This document shows, piece after piece, positions 56,301-62,300 of a stretch of DNA of 64,000 bases. A program made the position numbers and the translations under genes. Each line of letters begins with the position of its first letter. The stretch's first letter is position 1. The DNA comes from Eopsaltria australis. Lineage: Eukaryota > Chordata > Aves > Passeriformes > Petroicidae. The DNA lies in contig JAVTVJ010000011.1 in assembly GCA_034509425.1 (NCBI GenBank), positions 5,246,501 through 5,310,500 of the forward strand, read 5' to 3'. Below the pieces are notes generated by a model that ran no database searches, had not been told where the DNA came from, and worked only from the letters and a program-made list of their open reading frames with translations.

Positions 56301-59300
56301 ATACTTAAGAAATGCTTATGTTTAATTTTCTATAGTAATAATTAACTAGAAACTACAGTAATTTTAAAAAATTTTAAATTATTTTGAGTTTATGAAGGTA
56401 TGCAAATAATCTGAAGTCCTTTACTAAATTTTTTTTAGCATTTCATGCTGTCTCCTTTCAGTAAGTCCTTTATTCCTGAACAAGTCTTATTCTCACATCT
56501 CAATTTTTGTGATCTCTATACTTCACAAGTAAAATTTATGGTTGTATTTTTCAAAGCAGAAAGCTTGCATAATTGTAGTAATAAGAAATCATACCAAGGA
56601 GGATACAAAACGAAAATGTGATAGGGAATTTGACAAAGAGATTGAAATGCAGAGACAAAATTGAATATTTCTGGAGGAAGAGACCTAAAATCAGCAGCAA
56701 GAGGTGCTGCTCTCCTCCTGTTCTACCACCTGTTCTTTTTCAAACTCTGCTGTAAGCTTTCCAACCATCGTCTCCTTCACATCTCTCATCTTCTCACGTT
56801 GTAGGTGTATTCTTTATGCCTCTGCTGTTTGTCTCTGCTCATGCCCATGGGTAGAAGTTAGGATCAATATGCCTAGTTGTAGATCTAGCAATAAAAGCTC
56901 TCCTTAACTGGCTGTCAGGGTCAGCATTCTCATTCTCAGTTCTTTGGAAGTGGGATGAGAAGGAAGAACTGGCTGCTACCTATCAGTGGCATATGTTAAG
57001 TTTTAAACCTTGTGAGTATCTGTGGAAATCCTTGTGTTATTTTCCTGAGAAAACTAGTAAATACTTCTCTCTAGTCAGAAGTTTCTTTGCAGAGTTGCAG
57101 GGAAAACACGAAATCTGTGGCTCACAGAGAATCAATTTTGTTAGCCACCAAGGAAAATACTGTGGGACTTGTAAAAAAACGTTTTAAGCTTCATAAATGC
57201 TTTTGGTAATATTGCCTTCATAATTTTCCTTTTTTTATGACTTTATTCATTGCACACATTCCTTCAACCTGTTTTTTTCTTGTGAAAACAGTATTATAAT
57301 GCTACTCTAAATTAATTGTTTTACTTTAATATACTGCTACATTAATTTACTTTTTCCCCTCATCTGTGCATGCAGCATTCTGGTCCTGAAATTAAATGGG
57401 TAGATGGAGGCAAACAGCTGTTAAAAATATCCACTCATCTGGTGTCAACTGTATATACACAGGTGAGTTATAAAACAAATTAAATAAGAGAACCTTTTAT
57501 GAATAATGTATGTTTATAGTATGTATATACAGTATATGGGAAGATTCTTAAACTCAGCATGCTTATCTCTTTTTTTGTCTCTTGGGCTTTTCTCATGGTC
57601 TCTTTCTTTTGCATCAGATATGAAAAACAGGAGATCTTAAATGGAAGCGGTTGAAAATATGAGCCTTTTGTTTCCTGTCATCCATTCCAGTCTGAATTTT
57701 CCAGTTAGATGAGAGGTCACAGTTGTCTAAAACCTCTTTACTGGCATGCCTGCAAAGCAATGAGTCCTGTTCATAAAAAAGCATACTATGATTGGTTGGG
57801 ATAATTAAGTATGCCATTTTCTGCATGTCAGTAGGAAGCAAATATAGGTGGCATTTTGTATAATGGATACTCAAAAAACACTGGAAATTTAATTTAAAAA
57901 ATAAGACTAAATAAGTCTTCAGAATAGTGCACTTCAACTATTAGTTTTGAAAATTGAATCTATGGACCAAGAGATGTATTTATACATATAAATATTTTTA
58001 GTGCATTATAGATAGTAATGTTAGATATTATTTAATTTGTTGTTTTTTTTGTCTTTGACAGGACCAACACTTGCATAATTTTTTTCAGTACTGTCAGAAA
58101 ACAGAGTCTGGAGCTCGTGCACTAGGAACTGATCTTGTAAAATATCTTAAGGTATAAAATGGCAGTGAATAATTGTCGTGGGTTGACCCCGGCTAGGTGC
58201 CAGGTGCCCACTCAGTCACTCTATCACTCCCTCTCCCACTGGGAGAGGGGAGAGGATAATACTATCAGGGTAAGAAAAGGCAGTTTTATTACAGCGGGGA
58301 AAAAATAGAACAAACAAGCTGAGAGTTGCACACGCAAGAGCAGAGGGGAAAACAATCCATCTCTACTTCCCATCAGCAGCGATGTCCGGACACTTTCTGG
58401 GAAGCAGGGCTTCAGCACGCGTGGTGGTTGTTCAAGGAGGCAAACATGGACCAGCCCTGAGTGCCTCCTCTTCCTCCTCTCTTCCTTCCCTTATATATCT
58501 GAGCTGATGTCATATGGTATGGAATATCCCTTTGGCTGACTGGGGTCAGCTGGCCTGCTGGTGTCCCCTCCCAGGATCTTGCCCCCCCATCCCCTTCAGT
58601 GGGGGAAGGAATGTCACAGGGACAGCACAGCTTGGCAGTAGCCAAAACACTGCTCTGTTATCAACACCAGCTACCAAAGCAAAGCACAGCACTGTAAGGG
58701 CTGTGAGCTTTACCCCAGTCAGACCCAATACAATAATAGATTATATAATTTATTTATGCTTTAGCAAAACCTAGGAGCTTCAGACATTTTATAGGTCTCA
58801 TTTTTCAGTGTGAGAACTAGTACTGTGGCTATGACTTGTGTTAATGGAATATGCTGTGGAAAAAACCCACAAAGATACTTTCTGCCTTAAATAAATTTAC
58901 AATTGCAGTCTAAGAGGAAAACACAAAGAAATAATGAGACAGTATTGATAAGCCTTATGAGTGGTAATTTCAAAACACTAATGGCATAGTTTGTCAAAAT
59001 AATCAAATTGAACTGTGTATGGAAATTGAAAGGAATCGTGACTCTTGATTTTTCTGAATTTTGCTTAGAAGGTCATCATTGTCATGTCTTCAGTTCTCTT
59101 TCAGGATTAGATCATTAGAGTGCATGGTTTCCACTGCAGTTTTTTCTGATACAGATCACATAGGAAGAAAGACCATTTTGTCTCTGGAATAGTGTGGATG
59201 TGCAGGCAAACAATGACAAGACAGCTGCTTAAGGCTTAACACTAAATGGAAATGTTTGACATGTGTTGTCTGCATGCACGTTCAGCAAATATGCTCCTTT

Positions 59301-62300
59301 TTGTCAAATTCCCTTTAATCCCAGGGAATTTTGTGGCATAAAACTTTGTAGGATGAGTTTCATACACTGCCTTTTCTGTTAGGGTGGTTGTGTCTGGACA
59401 GACTTTTCATTGAATCATTACCTAAAGTGCATTTCAATGGAAAAGTACAAATAAGTACATCTAAAATGCTGTTAATAACACCTAATTTGTATCCCTAATT
59501 TACTTGTGTGTAGAAAACATTTACTAAATATTTATATTGGAAAATATCCTCAAGTGCTTTCTGTGCTATGTTTTTGGTAATAAACACCGAATTGTGCAAG
59601 CAGCATGTATTTTTTGGAAAAAGACTTGCAATAAATTTTGTGGTTTCAGAATTTGTGATTTAAATGCTGTTGATTCACAGGAGTGAAGTATTACTTCTTT
59701 CTTTCAGAGCCTTCATGCTATGGAGGGCCATGTGATGATAGCTTTCCTGCCAACTGTTCTAAACCAGTTGTTCAGAGTTCTCACCAGAGCAACTCAAGAG
59801 GAAGTTGCAGTCAATGTGACAAGGTAAAGAATTTTATTTGGTTTCTTAGAGTCTACGTGATGACTGGGTTATCACATAAATCTGTAACTGAGTAGCGTTT
59901 TTGCTGTTGCAGTCACAGCTTTTTTTATAGGTTTACTTGTTTTCTGACTTCTGTTTAGGGTTATTATCCATATTGTTGCTCAGTGTCATGAAGAAGGCTT
60001 GGATAGCTACCTGAGATCTTATGTCAAGGTAGGTAAAAGTAAATTGAATGCTCCCTTTTTTTATTTCCCTAAGAAAGAATATATTTAAATTCAGTTACAT
60101 CTATTTAATTTCAATTCTTTCATTTTTTGCCATAATTTCGTATTAAATTCTGGTTTTCCTCCTCAAGTATGCATATAAAGCAGAACCTTATGTTGCTTCT
60201 GAATATAAGACAGTACATGAAGAGTTGACAAAGTCAATGACAACAATTCTAAAGCCATCTGCTGACTTTCTTACAAGCAACAAGCTGCTTAAGGTATGTG
60301 TTGAACTGTACTCTTTTCCTGTATGCTCTTATCTAGTCATAATTGAAGAACAGGAGCTAAGTGTATTGAAATAGTTGTTGAATGCATGTGGCAATCTTAC
60401 TGAATGTTTTATTTCTCTACAGTATTCGTGGTTTTTCTTTGAAGTTCTGATAAAATCGATGGCTCAACATTTGATAGAAAATTCTAAAGTGAAGGTATGT
60501 CAACTTTTGCAAAAAAGCATTCAAAGGAAGACTTATATGGTCTCTTCTTTCTCCAATCCCATTTTTTATTGCATGTTAGAAAGAAAGGAAGAGAAAGAGG
60601 CAGCAGGAGAAATCAGTTGAAATATTAGATAGAAAAAACTGCAGGGCTAGATTCAACATTAATATGAAAGACTAGAAATCCATACAGTAGAGCAGTCTGT
60701 ATAAATCATCTGACTCTCTGGTAGGAATTTGTAATTCTTGTGGTACAGAGAAGTTGGGAGCAGTAGATAACACTGTGGACTTTGATGTAAGCACTATCCA
60801 AAAAAAAGTGAGCCTTTTCCTGAGCAGTACGGTAGCTGTGATATAAAATGACCCTGAGAACAGTGAGTCATGAAATTTGCAGTCTTCTGTATGTAGTAAG
60901 AAGTATCAATATTTAATTTGGTGTTATTTCCTATGCTGTAAGGAGAATGCTAGAATTTTAGAAATGCATTTTTCTACAAGCTTAACCTGTAAGCAGTGTT
61001 TTCTTCATTAGTGACAACTTTTTAGTTTATTTACTTTTGGATTGAAACAAGTCTTGAAAGTTTCAAGGATACAACATAGTCTCAGCTGAGTAACATATCA
61101 GGTTGCTGTGATATTGTTATCACTATTTTCACTGTGTATTTAGAATATAACTGGAAGTTTGAAGTACATGAGGGAAAAAATAATCACTGATGGGGAAAAA
61201 AGCTTCATAGTTCCTCACTTAATAGTCTGTGGTATGATAGTAGAGTTTGAGTCCCAGTTCAAGTAACCTCATTGTCACCTTCTCTGTAATGTGAGAAAGA
61301 GAAGAGCTGAATTTACTGTAGTTTGCAAATATTCTCACCCCTGAACATCACTTCTTGATTTGCAAGCCCATTAAACATAGAATAAACTATTTAGCTAGAT
61401 TTTTTCTGCCTTACTAGATAATGTAATGAATGTAACATGCACTCAGATATTTCCTGCTTATGATGTCTGACAAGAAGATGCATTTCTATGTGCAACAAAA
61501 TTATTTCTATAACAATAATTGTTTAATTACTGTCCAACAAAGACTGAGCTACAAGGGTATTGTAGGACACTGGTATACCACCAACACAATCTTTAGTTCT
61601 TATTTTTTATTTAATGAATGAGAGAAGTTTATAAAGGGATCTTTTTCAGCCTTAATGTCTAGTTTTTAATTTTTTAAAACTAGAGCTGGAGGTTTTGGAG
61701 CACAATTCAGACAGAAAGGGAGCAAATTATGTAATCATAGATTTATGCAGGGCCTTGACAATGATTTGTTCTGTCTAGGAATGTTGCATTTAATGTAGTT
61801 CAAAAAACTACTTAAATAAACGTACTTAGACCACATGGATGTTTTGATTTCAGTTTTCAGAAAGAAAAGACATAATGACTGTACAAGTGAAACAATTTTT
61901 GTCAATGTCGTCAGCCTCACACCACATGTCATTAAGTCTCTTCAGACAAGAGACAGACTAAAAGAATCTTTAGGTTCTAAGATGTTGAAAAATAAGAGAC
62001 TCTGCAGTGCCAAAAAGCTGAAGAGCACTTACTGACCAATATATTGTCAGAGTGTACTAATTCATTGATGAAGATAATATAGGTGGTGAGTGGAAAGAAG
62101 GAAATCATGAATGAAGTGGAAATCTTTTAAGCTAATTGGCAAACTACCAAAAAGTAAGAGGAAAGAGTTCTGATTGTGAAAACTTAAAAGCACAGAGAGT
62201 AAGATTCTGAAGTCTGAAGAGCTGAGATTTTGAAGTCACTGAGGAGTAAGAGAAAGAAGGAAGCATGGATGACAATTTCCTCAATGGTGAAAGCAGTTAT

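Larger units (their letters stand above)
58152..59707 (+). other. DOCK9 intron with solo LTR
   Basis: About 1.6 kb, more than a third of it the LTR at 58174-58732. The rest is AT-rich with nothing recognised. Confidence 0.85.

Noticed and set aside
58412..58774. Several open frames of 60-86 codons on both strands
   Set aside because: They are inside the solo LTR, which carries no viral gene.
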